64,000 bases of DNA from Plasmopara viticola (taxonomy: Eukaryota; Oomycota; Peronosporomycetes; Peronosporales; Peronosporaceae): positions 62,001-126,000 of the forward strand of contig MBPM02000107.1 in the NCBI GenBank assembly GCA_001695595.3, written 5' to 3'. Shown here piece after piece: positions 53,771-64,000 of this stretch. The position numbers were made by a program, and so were the translations under genes. Every line of letters begins with the position of its first letter. The stretch's first letter is position 1. Under the pieces are notes generated by a model, which was given only the letters and a program-made list of their open reading frames with translations, was not told where the DNA came from and made no database searches.

Positions 53771-54859
53771 CTCTTAACTTTAAAACAGGTATGGACCTAA
53801 CATTTTACGACACTATCCCAGATATCACGATACATTTTTAGACTAATCGCGACAAGACTTTGGGATAAAAAGTAATCTAATTGGTGGTCAAATCACAAAC
53901 ACAATACACCAGACAGCCCATTCGCCAATGACGTAAAGCTATCTATTATCTTGAAGAAAGATAAAATTGGACCTGAGTTGAAATGCATGACGCGGAGTTC
54001 ATGCGACGCTGAGTTATTGGACACAGCGGGTGATCGCGTGCGTGGAAAATAGCCAAGAAGTAAGATTGTTTGAGCCAGTAATACTTTGAGACAGAAGAGA
54101 TGAAAGACGGTGAGTCGTCACGTACGTTCTCTAAAGCTCAAATCAACACATTTTTGGCAGAAGAGAACTACGAACGTGTTGCAGAGTGGCCACCTGAAAG
54201 ACGCAGAGTCCTGAAAAAAGGTTATGGCTTTGAAGCTCGCGAGGTGGCTGTACGACAAAAAGAGCTGTACAAGCAAATGAGTGAAGCATCCGATTAAGCA
54301 ACCGCTAGTGCGCGTTGCGGAATAGTGAGAAGCCGCGTTGTAGGATGGGCCCGATAGACAAAAAATGCGAGGAATTTTATGACTAGGATGGTAAGAAAAG
54401 AACATGCGGCCCGCACAGCTATTGGTGGCCATCTTTTGTCAAAGTATTGGAGTATGGGCAAAGAAGTCAATCCTCTGAATGGGGACTGCAAAAAAGCTAG
54501 GTGCTATCTAGTCAATGTTAATAATTAGTTATAGGCAATTTGGTGTTAATTGCAAACCGAGAATCGTTATGATGCCCATAGCGTTAAAATGCCTATAGCG
54601 TTAAAATGCCCATAGCGTTGGAATGTCATAGCGCCCCCTACCTATGCTTTCTCGACCTCGGATCGGCTGTGGCTAAATGTAAAGCTATAGACGCTGCACG
54701 AAAAAGTTTTGTTAGAAAAGTGATGTGATTGTACGTGCTATTCTTGATACTGTTTTACTTGATATTCTTCTTGATCCTTTTCTTGGTATATTTCTCGGCA
54801 CTTGAACTTTCATGGACGCAAATGCTTCCTACAATACTTAAAACCATGCTTGCAGCGCT

Positions 54860-55261
54860 TTGAAGCAAGAGCTTCAAGAAGAAGGCTTTGTTGCTCGTGT
54901 CAGGCGTGTCAGACGCATTGGCGATCGCAAAGATGGCGAAATCAAAGTCAAGCGCTTTGTCTGCACTTGCGCATCTTCTGAGCAACCTCATGACCAAAAA
55001 CAACAACAACGTACTCATGTTCGTCCCAGCCGCCCTACTGGCTTTCCTTGGGGCTGCATGGTACTTCGAAAAGAAACAACGACAGGAATTTTTTCATGGT
55101 CAATCAAGTATGATACAAGAAAGCACAACCACGAGGTCTTTGCTGGTAAATCAGTGTACGCCCAGGGCCGCACACTGGGTCCAGCTGAGATGCGGAAGGC
55201 TCTTGGTCTTATGCGAACAAGTACGAAGCCCTCGCGTATCGTGAAAATAATATTGTCATAA
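54860..55261 (+). pseudogene. FAR1-like zinc-finger domain, longest open copy
   Basis: 133 codons in one frame: QELQEEGFVARVRRVRRIGD, RFVCTCASSEQPHD, GCMVLRKETTTGIFSWSIKY, then RKHNHE and the AEMRKALGL region. The spacing Cys-x-Cys ... Cys ... His-x-His matches the FAR1 (WRKY-GCM1 superfamily) DNA-binding finger that MULE transposases use to bind their ends. In all other units this region is split by frameshifts. It begins inside a MULE remnant whose core is dead, so it is most likely a fragment, but its openness allows a short DNA-binding protein. Confidence 0.6.
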
Positions 55262-56401
55262 CACCCCAAGATGTATCTAACATTGACCAGGCTGAGCGCC
55301 GCCGCTATTTGGCAAGTCGCTCCTCCCTTCTAGCATCTCTCAGATACTCTGGAAGGCTCCGAGGCTCCTTAATAAACCTAATTTAATGGACAAAGAAGAC
55401 TAACTCTCCTTTTGTTTGTATATCCGTCATCCAAGGAGATTGTCACCAGATTTTCGGCTGATAAGGTTTGGCTTATTGATACAACGTACAAGACCGATCG
55501 ATTCAGCCTTCCGCTGCTGCACCTGTTGGGTATAATCGCCACCAGCCAAAACTTTCGCTTTGAGGATTGCTTAACGGAGGCTGAACGAACACACAATTAT
55601 TGCAACTAATACAAGGAGTCTCCAAATACTTTGCTGTGACTTCAGCAAATTCTTCGACAAATCGCGAGTTGGCTTTCATGCGCGTACTTGATAAAGCATT
55701 TCCTAAAGCCAGCTTTTTCTTTGCCGCTGGCACATCACCACTAATATCTCTTCGAAGGCTCGCAAACCTTAGTCTCGGACAATGCATTCTTAAGACATGA
55801 GCGAGTTTAGTTAAGTGCGATAAGTGGGACAAGTTCGATCAAGAACTGGCGGCAATGCACCAAACAGTGCCCAGTCATGTCATAATTCACTCCAAGGACG
55901 CCTTTTTCATTAATAAGGACCTGTATATGCGTAGGAAGCAGCACTTAAGCCATATAACCACGTCCATTGTTGAAAGCACACACGCAGCTATCAAAAGCTG
56001 GATCAAATGCACGACAGACGATCGTTTATAGTGGACAGTGCTTGTCGTCATGCCAGCGATGAGTGATTGGCAACCATCAGGCACAAGACAGCAAAGGAGT
56101 GCACAATCGTTGACATGAGAGATAGCAGCGTCTTTGCCAACATTACGGGAGAGATCTCTGTATCGGAATCGAGCTCGTCTCCCTGCCGTTCGGGTATATT
56201 TACATTCAATACTGGGTATCCTTTCACAAATCAAGAACAGCTCTCTTGGTGCGGAAAGATTTTCACGTGCATTGATGGTTAGACCAGCCAAATCGAGCAC
56301 AATGACAGATGCAGAAAATTCAATTGCAGAGCATCAAGAGCTTTTTAAAGTGATTACATGAAAAAAACAAAGAAGCAACTGCCTTTCGTTGTCGAAGAAA
56401 C

Positions 56402-56746
56402 TTGGATGATAACTTTCTTCTCCCGGGCGCGAAGGTCCGAGATATTTTGATATTGCGCGGTCGTGGACGACCGGTTGGCGCTTGCGGGAGACCAAGAGCA
56501 TCACAAAGGTCCACGAAGCAAGATTTGTCGCAGTTCGAGCATATCGAGACAGCTCTGTGGCCCCAGAGCTGGTGTGGAAAGTGTGGACAGTCTGGAGACA
56601 CCATACGATCTTGTCGCCAACTTCCCGTCGCTGCTCCTCCTCTTGCTGCTATGGCCGCAGCACCTCTTATTGCTTCTCCTGCTGTCAACTCTGACATCGT
56701 AGTCTCTGCCGATGAAAAAAAATATTTGTATTACCCGCAAATGTAA
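56402..56746 (+). pseudogene. MULE C-terminal tail: AT-hook plus zinc knuckle
   Basis: 114-codon frame with RGRGRP (AT-hook-like core) at about 20-25, RASQRS, then WCGKCGQSGDTIRSC, a CCHC-type knuckle in which His is replaced by Asp compared with CGQxGHTIRSC in the copies at 8.6 and 37.4 kb. An Ala/Pro-rich end follows. Such tails often follow the SWIM domain in MULE transposases. Not independently supported as a gene. Confidence 0.5.
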
Positions 56747-56800
56747 ACGTTGCGCAACTTTTGGACATGGTAGCCTCCGATGAAGCCAGCCAAAAACAAA

Positions 56801-59778
56801 TTTGATGTCGATGACGTTCAGAGCGATAGTGATGTTAGTGCCGATCGTATTGGCGATGGGCTTTACATTTTAGCATACGTAACCGATGTTTATCAAGTAT
56901 TAGCTTTTATTTATAAAAATAGGGCTCACAGGCCTTTTGTGCAACGACGAATACCTACTCGTGAATAAATTTACGGTTTGCAATAATACTTCTTTTGCAT
57001 CCTTGCGTTCAAATCTTCGAAACATGACATTTTGTTCTAGCTACAGCCAACCAAAGACTGAGAAAGCATGGGTAGTGGTTTTGCATAATAGGCAATGAAA
57101 ATGTAAGTGAGACCTATGGCCATCATAGCGACCAGACCAGCAAAGTTTAGAAATTATGAAACTTATGTCGTGGCATGCTTAATCGTAAAGCATCGTACAA
57201 AGTACTGGTCGGCAGAAAGATGTATGACCAAGGAGTGCAGGACATAATATGCGGCACCACACTATATATATATCACAGAATATGAATATCCTATCTTTTG
57301 GCTTCTTCTACGCAAGCAATATTTTCAGCACTGTTCTTTACCGACCAAATGCATTTTCTTGGCGTGCCTCGCTTTTCTTGCCTTTTTTAATACTCACCGC
57401 ATCATCTCTCTTTGATGTCCTTTGTCTCTTTTAGCCGCTCGCCCGATCACATACCAGGCTGCTGGATTGTACCACTCGCTCAATTGCATGCTGATTTTTT
57501 TTTGATCGGACTGCAGGCTTAATCTATCGCTGGCCATTTGGTTGTTGCTTGGTAAGGTCGCTGCATTAGTAAGCTGCTGCGACTTCAACTCGTGTAGACA
57601 GCTGCTCTTCGGCATAGAACTTTGATAGCCTTGAGCTTTTGGTGAAGTACTTTGCTTAAGCTTCGCACATACGGTCCATTCGTTTGAGCTGAGTCCCCCA
57701 AACTTTCATTGCGGTAAAGCCGTGATTCGACTTTCAGCTGTATTGCCGAAGCTTGTTCCCGCACGAATATTTATAAGCCAAGCGTAAACATCGTTTTCGA
57801 CACATCTATAAGTTTTTATAGTGCGAACAAGACGATGAAGAAGCGCTCGGTAAGTGACAAAAAAGAGTGACCTCGAGGCTTTACGCTTAAATGACACCGG
57901 TTTAGCGACCAACACCGAATTCTGCTTAATCGGTCTACAAGTTAGGCATTACTCGGGAAGCTATGCGATCCATTGCAAATCCCCATGGTGTGAATTAGCA
58001 TTGGCTTTTGCAAAACGCACTTAACTGAACTTATGCGAAAGTAACTGTGAAAGCACCACTCTTAAGATGAATTTTCGAAAGAATGACAGATAAAAACGCA
58101 AGCATTATCTATTCTCGAATTCAATAAAAAAAGCGTTTTCTCGCAACTATCGAGACAAATCTTTGATTGACAAATCTGCCTCATTGAGCAAAAAAGGTGC
58201 CGTGTTTCGTGGTCTAGTCAATACTCCCGCAGAGGCAAATGCGAATGATTACTATCTACTGCGGAAAGAGTCTGACCACACAATTTTGAGTGAAGCCCTT
58301 CAATGGTCTTAATGAATGGCTACAGTTAAGCCGAAATTGCAATTTTTCGAACATTGCATACTGAACTAATTATTTATTAATTTAAAGCAAGTGAGTGTTC
58401 CACCATATCCTCGCGCTGAAGTACAACACAAGCGGGCATTAAGACCGCCTATTTGTTTAAAGTCATGTTAAGGCAGACTCTGGTTAATTAAGGTATTATG
58501 TCAAATATGATCTTGTGACGCATGGTCGCTTCCCGTGCAGTAAATTTGTGCCAGGATTGTCATTTTCAAAGTTTTTTCGATGACATTTGCAGCGAGAATA
58601 CACGAACCCAAAGTGTAACTACTGATGGTACTCATGCAATGTGTACGTAATATTTTAATTGGCGAGAAAAGAGTAGAATTTAATACTGATAAGCTTGGAG
58701 AAATACAGTCCTTAGTCCAATCACCAAGGCTTATTTCTAGTTCAAATTGCTACGCTGGATAGTGATTTGCATAGAACCCTCATTGGTAATCTAAATAAAG
58801 TTCATTTCACATTTCTATACGCAAAAGTTACATACTTCAGCGTTTAGAATCATAAACGTGTCGGGACTTATACTGCCTGCTGGAGAAAGGCGGAAAGCGA
58901 TCTGCGATGTTAGTAACGGCTCCAACACCTGTTCTTAAAGTCATAGCTACGTCAGACCTACTGCGCATTACTTGTAGTCAATGTAAAGCTGCCTCGGAAG
59001 TTGTGAAGGTTAAGCTGTATGCTTACTTGCCTAGGGCATGCAAGACGGGCCGAGAAAGCTGGCAATCTTACCAGGCCCTAAGGTCGTGCACCAATTTGTT
59101 TAAGAAAGCGTGACGCGACCAGTGCATAATTAAAGCGCTCTTCAAGTTTAGAGCGCTCCACTGGAACATCGTTATTGTTTAACGACGGTGTCGTCTGCGT
59201 CAATGACGTCGGTACCAAACGCGTATGCCCGCCTAAACTGAAGTTGCTCTCGGCGAACGTAAAATTCTTTTAAAGAATAAAAAAGAAGAAAAAATCGTGC
59301 TATGCCAAATAAGCATGATGACTGCCTCGTTGTGAGCAGTTTAACACAGAGTGGTGCTAGACATAGAGTAGTGCTGGTCTTCTCGTTGCTCCATGGGCGA
59401 GCACGCGGGTAGGCTATCACAAGAAACTAGCTCGGCGGAAGTCTAACAAACATTTTGTACTATGATCTTTCTTGAAACCAAATTTACAGGGTTAAGAGGA
59501 GATTGTGTATCTTGTTAGATAGCACAAAATGCTCCTGACTACAACGATCAGCAACACTATTTGCTCATGTAGCGCTTGAGAGAAGTTTTTCTTAACGCTT
59601 TCAGGGAGGCTGTAAAGTGACGTTGTATGCAAAATTTTAGATCAAATGGTACTGGTAGTTGAGGAGACTTAACAGACCAGGTCAGTTTGGCCTCCATGGC
59701 TCTCGGCTACACCAACAATGGGAGCAATACGCTAGTACTGGTACCTTGGGACATCACCTGTGCCAAGCGCGCCAACGT
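56801..59778 (+). repeat. Module E, full length (unit 6)
   Basis: Collinear with the unit-4 and unit-5 spacers. CTTGCC tract shortened at 57355-57390; 73-codon minus ORF open at 57394-57615; a minus frame at 57706-57915; a plus frame at 58907-59113 containing ITCSQCKAASEVVKVKLYAYLP. No family recognised. Confidence 0.55.
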
Positions 59779-60583
59779 TTAGCTTGATAAATTATCACAG
59801 CAAGGTTGATAAAGGATCAGTGTGACTTTATTGGCGCATTCTTCTCGTACAAAGAACTGGTGCGGTAGAGTGAGGCCGCCCATTCCGCGCCGATTAGTCT
59901 TGCAAATGACATTCATATACGCGACGATTCCGTTTGCACACTGATTTGATACATAATTGAAGCACACCATGACGTTTTCGTCTCGAGCGGGTGCGACGAC
60001 AAAGTTGACTCGAGGTCGTTGACCAGATGGTACAAAAGAACCATGCAAAATTTTCTTTTCTCTATACTACCGCTCAAGCTTTCTTTGTTCACGAATGTCC
60101 GGATACGGCTCGTGCAAGTGTGGGTACCGGAAGTCTACCGCACCAAAAGCATCTTCGTGCTTGGGCCTCGCAGCAACACCGCCACTAACAAAGTCGTGAC
60201 CACTGATCTCAAAGTGCTTGGCCTCAGAGCGAAGCCTTTTCACATGTGCTTGACGACCCATTGGACTAGAATGCGACGAAGTATACTCAAACCGCTTAAA
60301 AAACATTTTTAGTGGCATTTTTGCCTGTCTTTAACTGAATAAGTCGATTTGCATTCATCTTTTTGAACCGCGCCTTATTCACAGCGTTGTTGCGCAACCC
60401 GGCGGGCATTTTCTGAATGTTGATAAAGTTTCCTGCAACAAAGGCATTGCGAATGTGTTCGGTCTCCAAGTTGGCATATGTAGGGAGAAAAGATGAAATT
60501 GTGGGCCGCATGTAGCGTGGTGGCATTGCAGTCGGCGCTGGCCGATGCGTGTCTTTATCGCTTTGAGCGGAAACTTCAACCAT
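59779..60583 (-). pseudogene. Module A remnant with exchanged 3' end (unit 7)
   Basis: The best preserved remnant. ATG at 60583, open to NATKNVF (60296), then a one-base shift in an A/T run, then EYTSSHSSPMGRQAHVKRL to the RKLER block, a stop, and VAPARDENVMVCF. The 75-bp segment is missing and the tail is GMGGLTLPHQFFVREECANK. Confidence 0.78.
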
Positions 60584-60860
60584 CTTGGTAGAAAATAAAT
60601 AAATAATTTTGCTACAATAATAGAGCTGGCGTTTCAAAAATAGCTCCCCACGCATTCAATTATATGGCCCGACAAATTGTCTGGTGTGAATACGACAATG
60701 GCTGAAGACGGTATCGCACTGAAAGATAAGGGCATGGTGTGCAATACACTAAGCACAACTAGCATAAAAACGTGTTGATGTTGTTGGTGTACATTGTGTA
60801 CTATTTTGTTATGAAGTCTAGCCTTTGGGCGAACTTTGTCGCACCTACACAGTTTGTCGA

Positions 60861-62957
60861 TTACTCCGTAAGCCAGAAATCTTTCGATTCATCAGCGTCA
60901 GCATTCCACATGAAGAAATTTGAACCCCACTTGGTTCCCTCATGCGGTGGACATCCACCATGACGACTGAATAGATCCTCATCGCCTTCGGGTGTTTGGA
61001 CGTAGAACAAAGAAGCGTGCAAGCCAAGAGGGGGCACTGCCAGCCCCGACGAGCACTCGTCCATCCCATCACGAGCTATCTTCTCGTCAGAATACTGATC
61101 TAGAGAGTACGGAAACACCGTCTCACCACCAATCTTGGTCTCATTGTTCAGGTACAAAAATAATGTGACGTAGCGATCCGGGTGAAAATTTTTAACGTAT
61201 GTGGGTAGCTTATACCGCAGCTGAGTGGGCGCACATACGCGTGCTTCCCACGTCTTGATCACAAGCTCAGCAAATTGTGGAAAGGCCTTGAGTACATTGA
61301 ATAAAATATGGTTCTTACCACGCTCTTTGATCATATAATCGTACCATTCGGCGTTAGTAAAACGCGTAACCATCTCACGTGTATAGTCGTCCAGCACGAA
61401 TCTAAGCATTACGGCTTGAAACGCAACCGTGTACATTGGATAAAGTTCTCCCGGTGGGCGGGCCACCGGTGGAACTTCATCACCCAAGAAACTTATACGT
61501 TCCTTGACCCAACGAACCCACGCGAAATACTGCGAAATTGAATTCATCTCGTGCTTTGGAAAAGTGTAGTACAATTCAGGTAGCCCGAGCGCTCTTTCCC
61601 AAGCTTTGACAAGATATGATAAATAGTGTGGCTTGTTATCGTCAGCAAGGAGAACAGGTATAATTCCAGTCGCATTGTTGTTCACGTTTTTAACTATCCA
61701 AGTGAGCCATTCCTCATCGGACAAGGTCTTAAACAAGTTGGTTGCGTTAGCTTCAGGATAAAACAGCTTGAGCAAAGCTATTGGAAAGTAAAAATCGTCT
61801 GTTGCGTTCGGAAAGAGAAGCCCGCCTTCGCGAAAGACTTCTGGAATCTCACGTTGTGAACTTAGCTCACGAATCTTGTCAGCCGCCCAATTTATCCACT
61901 CAGTGTATCCGTTCAACCCAAACTTAAGCCCTGATCGGTTTGGCAAAATCTCGCGAGAAGACGAAAACGTGTCTAAATGGGCGCGATAGAATTCACCGGC
62001 TTTGTAACGTACTAGTTGCAACCGTTCAACATACGATGGACTAGGCAGTCGAGCCAAACGAGCTGAACGCACTTGAAAGTCTCTAGTAAAGAAGCTGTCA
62101 GCAAAGACAGCTGTGTGACTTGTGCGCACCTGGTTTAACTCGTTCGACGTATTTTGGCTAACAACCATTGACCGGTTTAACTTTGGCGACCCGATTTCAA
62201 TGATTTTATCTGCCTCATCTTTCGTGAAGAAGTATTCGACATCAAATACTTTAGGATTAATCCCCACCATCGTCAACGTCACACCATCTTCCAGCACGTA
62301 TTTGTATCCCTTTTTAATACCTGGCCATTGCCACAGCTGAAAGTCCAACAAAACATGAACAATGTTCTTCGTTTCAAACAACTCTTTCTTATCGCGGACA
62401 GGCCAGCCGAGCTGGCTATATAGACGAACACCGTTCACCATCTCGTCACGGTCTCCTCCGAGCCACGCCGCAGCCAACTCGGCTGCTTGTCCAATGCACT
62501 CAAACTGGCCGTTCCAAGAGACGTACACACCGTCATTGGCACCATTGAGCATAAAAAAAACTCGGTCGTCAGCCGTCGGCATCTCCGCTTCCATAGGTTC
62601 GGTGACGTGAAAGACTTTGCCGCCTAGCAAAGGTGAGGCCTTGTAGTCCGAATCATTGCACGTGAGTTCACGTACACCATGGCGCACTTGAAGAGCCACC
62701 ATATCCGTCTCGTACTTGTCCGGTAGCAAGTCAATAAGTCTCAAGAAGCTTGACGGGGCAAGAGATAGCAGCTTGGAATCTCTTAGCACATTCAGCACCA
62801 CTCTATCAGAACCCTCGCGATCGCGAGCAATCCAACCGCCAGCAACTGCAAGCACGACCGTTACAATCGATAAAAGCTTAAAAGTGATGGAACAGGAGCC
62901 ACGAGCGTGATCTAAAGACTTATTTGCTGCTGCATCAGTCGTTGATATTAACGCCAT
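60861..62957 (-). CDS. Prolyl 4-hydroxylase-like 2OG-Fe(II) oxygenase, membrane anchored (P4H-5)
   Basis: 698 residues from the ATG at 62957 (MALISTTDAAANKSLDH). Signal-anchor at about 26-44. One extra Ser follows the HxD motif (FYRAHLDTFSSSREI), so ligands are H327, D329 and H666, with Lys 676. It groups with P4H-3 and -4 (LLGGKVF, MPTADDR) but is clearly older than that pair, with changes such as RHGVRELTCNDS and a WLGGDRDEM variant. C-terminus DESKDFWLTE. Intact frame. It lies in the last, truncated unit of the window, in the same orientation and context as P4H-3 and -4, without the SINE-like insert. Confidence 0.92.
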   Translation of the reverse strand: MALISTTDAAANKSLDHARGSCSITFKLLSIVTVVLAVAGGWIARDREGSDRVVLNVLRDSKLLSLAPSSFLRLIDLLPDKYETDMVALQVRHGVRELTCNDSDYKASPLLGGKVFHVTEPMEAEMPTADDRVFFMLNGANDGVYVSWNGQFECIGQAAELAAAWLGGDRDEMVNGVRLYSQLGWPVRDKKELFETKNIVHVLLDFQLWQWPGIKKGYKYVLEDGVTLTMVGINPKVFDVEYFFTKDEADKIIEIGSPKLNRSMVVSQNTSNELNQVRTSHTAVFADSFFTRDFQVRSARLARLPSPSYVERLQLVRYKAGEFYRAHLDTFSSSREILPNRSGLKFGLNGYTEWINWAADKIRELSSQREIPEVFREGGLLFPNATDDFYFPIALLKLFYPEANATNLFKTLSDEEWLTWIVKNVNNNATGIIPVLLADDNKPHYLSYLVKAWERALGLPELYYTFPKHEMNSISQYFAWVRWVKERISFLGDEVPPVARPPGELYPMYTVAFQAVMLRFVLDDYTREMVTRFTNAEWYDYMIKERGKNHILFNVLKAFPQFAELVIKTWEARVCAPTQLRYKLPTYVKNFHPDRYVTLFLYLNNETKIGGETVFPYSLDQYSDEKIARDGMDECSSGLAVPPLGLHASLFYVQTPEGDEDLFSRHGGCPPHEGTKWGSNFFMWNADADESKDFWLTE

Positions 62958-63300
62958 TATCGTTGCGTAGATAACCCGGGGAGGCGACGCGTCTGTATCT
63001 GCGATTCCAAATCTGCGCTTCCAAATCTGACAAATAACGAAATATCGATATTGAGGTCCCTCCCTTCATGTCAGACGTAACTTTTGAATAGATATGGACC
63101 AAACATTTTACGACACTATCTCAGATTTCAAGATACATTTATCAGACTAATCGCGACAAAATTTGGGACGAACAGTGACTTAATTCTATTATTCAATTTA
63201 TGGTGGGCAAATCGCTAACACATTTCACGAGACAACACATTCGCCGGACACAGCGGGTGCTTGCGTGCGTGGAAAATAGCTAAGATGTAAGAGTGTTTGA
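62958..63300. repeat. Module C copy (unit 7)
   Basis: 5' flank of P4H-5. A short local duplication of TCTGCGCTTCCAAATCTG-like sequence lies near 62998-63030, and the GACGC hairpin region is deleted (AACACATTCGCC joins directly to GGACACAGCGGG). Confidence 0.55.
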
Positions 63301-64000
63301 TTCAGTAATGCTTTGGGACAGAAGAGGTGAAAGACAGTGAGTCATTACGTACGTTCTCTAAAGCTCAAAACGAACACGTTTGTGGCAGAAGAGCGCTACG
63401 AACGTATTGTAGTGTGGCCAACTGAAAGACTTAAAAGTCCAAAATGAAAAAAGATTATGGCTTTGAAGCTCGCGAGTTGGCTGTACGACAGAAAGAGCTG
63501 TTCAAGCAAATGAGTAAAGCATCCGGTTGAGCACCGCTAGTGCGCGCTGCAGCATAGTGAAAAGCTGTGGTGTAGGTTGGCCCCGACGGACAAAATAGGC
63601 AATACCATATATGACAAGGGTGGTAAGGAAAGAAGATGCGGCCCGCACAGCTATTGGTGGCCATCTTTTGTCAAAGTATTAGAGTATTCGCAAAGAAGTC
63701 AATGTTTGAAAATGGACTGCAATAAAGTTAGGTGGTATCTTGTCAATGTTAATAATCAATAAAAGGTGGTTGTAAACCGGAAATTGTTACGATGCACATG
63801 GCGCTAAAATGTCCTCTACCCATGCTTTCTCGACCTATGATTGGCTATAGCTAAATGTGATGTTATAGACGCTGCACGAAAACGTTTCGTACGCAAAGTG
63901 TTATGGTCGTACGTGTCTTTTCTTGATACTGTTATCCTTGATACTTTCCTTGATACTTTCCTTGATACTTTTCTTGGCTCTGCTACTCGACTCTTGAGCT
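63301..64000 (+). mobile_element. MULE remnant, N-terminal part, runs off the window (unit 7)
   Basis: Leader block at about 63330-63530 with stops (MKKDYGFEARELAVRQKELF from 63443), then the spacer before the FAR1 block with three tandem CTTGATACTTTC-like repeats at about 63935-63975. The rest lies beyond 64000. Confidence 0.65.

Larger units (their letters stand above)
51231..54472. repeat. Near-identical 3.24 kb tract, copy 2
   Basis: Partner of 41589-44830. The right edge is sharp: GAAGTCAATGTTTGAAAATGG at the first copy becomes GAAGTCAATCCTCTGAATGG here. Confidence 0.85.
53771..56800 (+). mobile_element. MULE transposase remnant with 5' flank (unit 6)
   Basis: Leader ORF at 54100-54297; FAR1-like domain at 54860-55261; a decayed catalytic start at about 55270-55410; VWLIDTTYKTDRFSLPLLHLL at 55412-55609; QGVSKYFAVTSANSSTNRELAFMRVLDKAFPKASFF at about 55600-55730 (split by a frame change from the previous block); STHAAIKSWIK near 55965-56010; SWIM-like end near 56200-56280; AT-hook and zinc-knuckle tail at 56402-56746. 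The most diverged of the long MULE copies. Confidence 0.8.

Noticed and set aside
58907..59113. Resemblance of ITCSQC...VKVKLYAYLP to PDCD2/TSR4-type Cys-pair domains
   Set aside because: Only a short stretch is similar, other copies carry stops, and no second Cys pair follows at the right place.
1..64000. Bacterial or viral origin of the window
   Set aside because: There are no operons with ribosome-binding sites and no structural virus genes; domain content and repeats are those of a eukaryotic, oomycete-like genome.

Overview
The window looks like a repeat-rich locus of an oomycete (Peronosporales type, e.g. Phytophthora or a downy mildew). This rests on intronless long ORFs, a PH-DEP-FYVE-GAF protein, FAR1/SWIM-type MULE transposases, an APE-type LINE and 2-oxoglutarate prolyl 4-hydroxylase genes. 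The species cannot be named from the sequence alone.

Layout. A single FYVE-family gene (52-2220, minus) marks the left edge. Everything to its right is built from about nine copies, some rearranged, of one composite unit. Read left to right in its commonest orientation the unit is: module A, an unrecognised 311-codon gene (minus); module B, a membrane-anchored prolyl-4-hydroxylase-like gene (P4H, minus); module C, the shared 5' flank between B and the divergent module D; module D, a decayed MULE transposase (plus); module E, a roughly 3 kb spacer block with no clear gene. Full-length P4H genes lie at 4120-6201, 26149-28242, 41697-43790, 51339-53432 and 60861-62957. Five more copies (11.5, 16.9, 18.8, 30.1 and 34.4 kb) are internally deleted pseudogenes that all share one deletion junction. 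Module A is intact only at 2923-3858, next to the FYVE gene, so that copy is probably closest to the ancestral locus.

The right half (33.5-64 kb) is a direct tandem array with a period of about 9.5-9.6 kb for full units. The left half is inverted and scrambled. MULE and P4H modules at 7.8-12.9 kb face the opposite way, and 13.3-20.3 kb is repeated in inverted orientation at 28.8-33.5 kb around a core holding P4H-2. A LINE (22761-25927) is inserted in module A next to P4H-2 with a 16-bp target duplication. A short internally deleted LINE in the opposite orientation (28466-28775) sits on the other side, at a rearrangement junction.

Biology. The P4H proteins have an N-terminal signal-anchor and a lumenal 2OG-Fe(II) oxygenase domain with the full H-x-D...H...K set. 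About 245 residues are inserted between the HxD motif and the rest of the catalytic barrel. All five long copies keep the catalytic residues while module A and the MULE decay around them, which suggests that P4H is the part being retained. The most notable candidate system is this P4H/MULE composite unit, amplified in tandem and as inverted repeats, with an internally deleted lineage and a near-identical 3.2 kb tract in two units that points to recent exchange or duplication.
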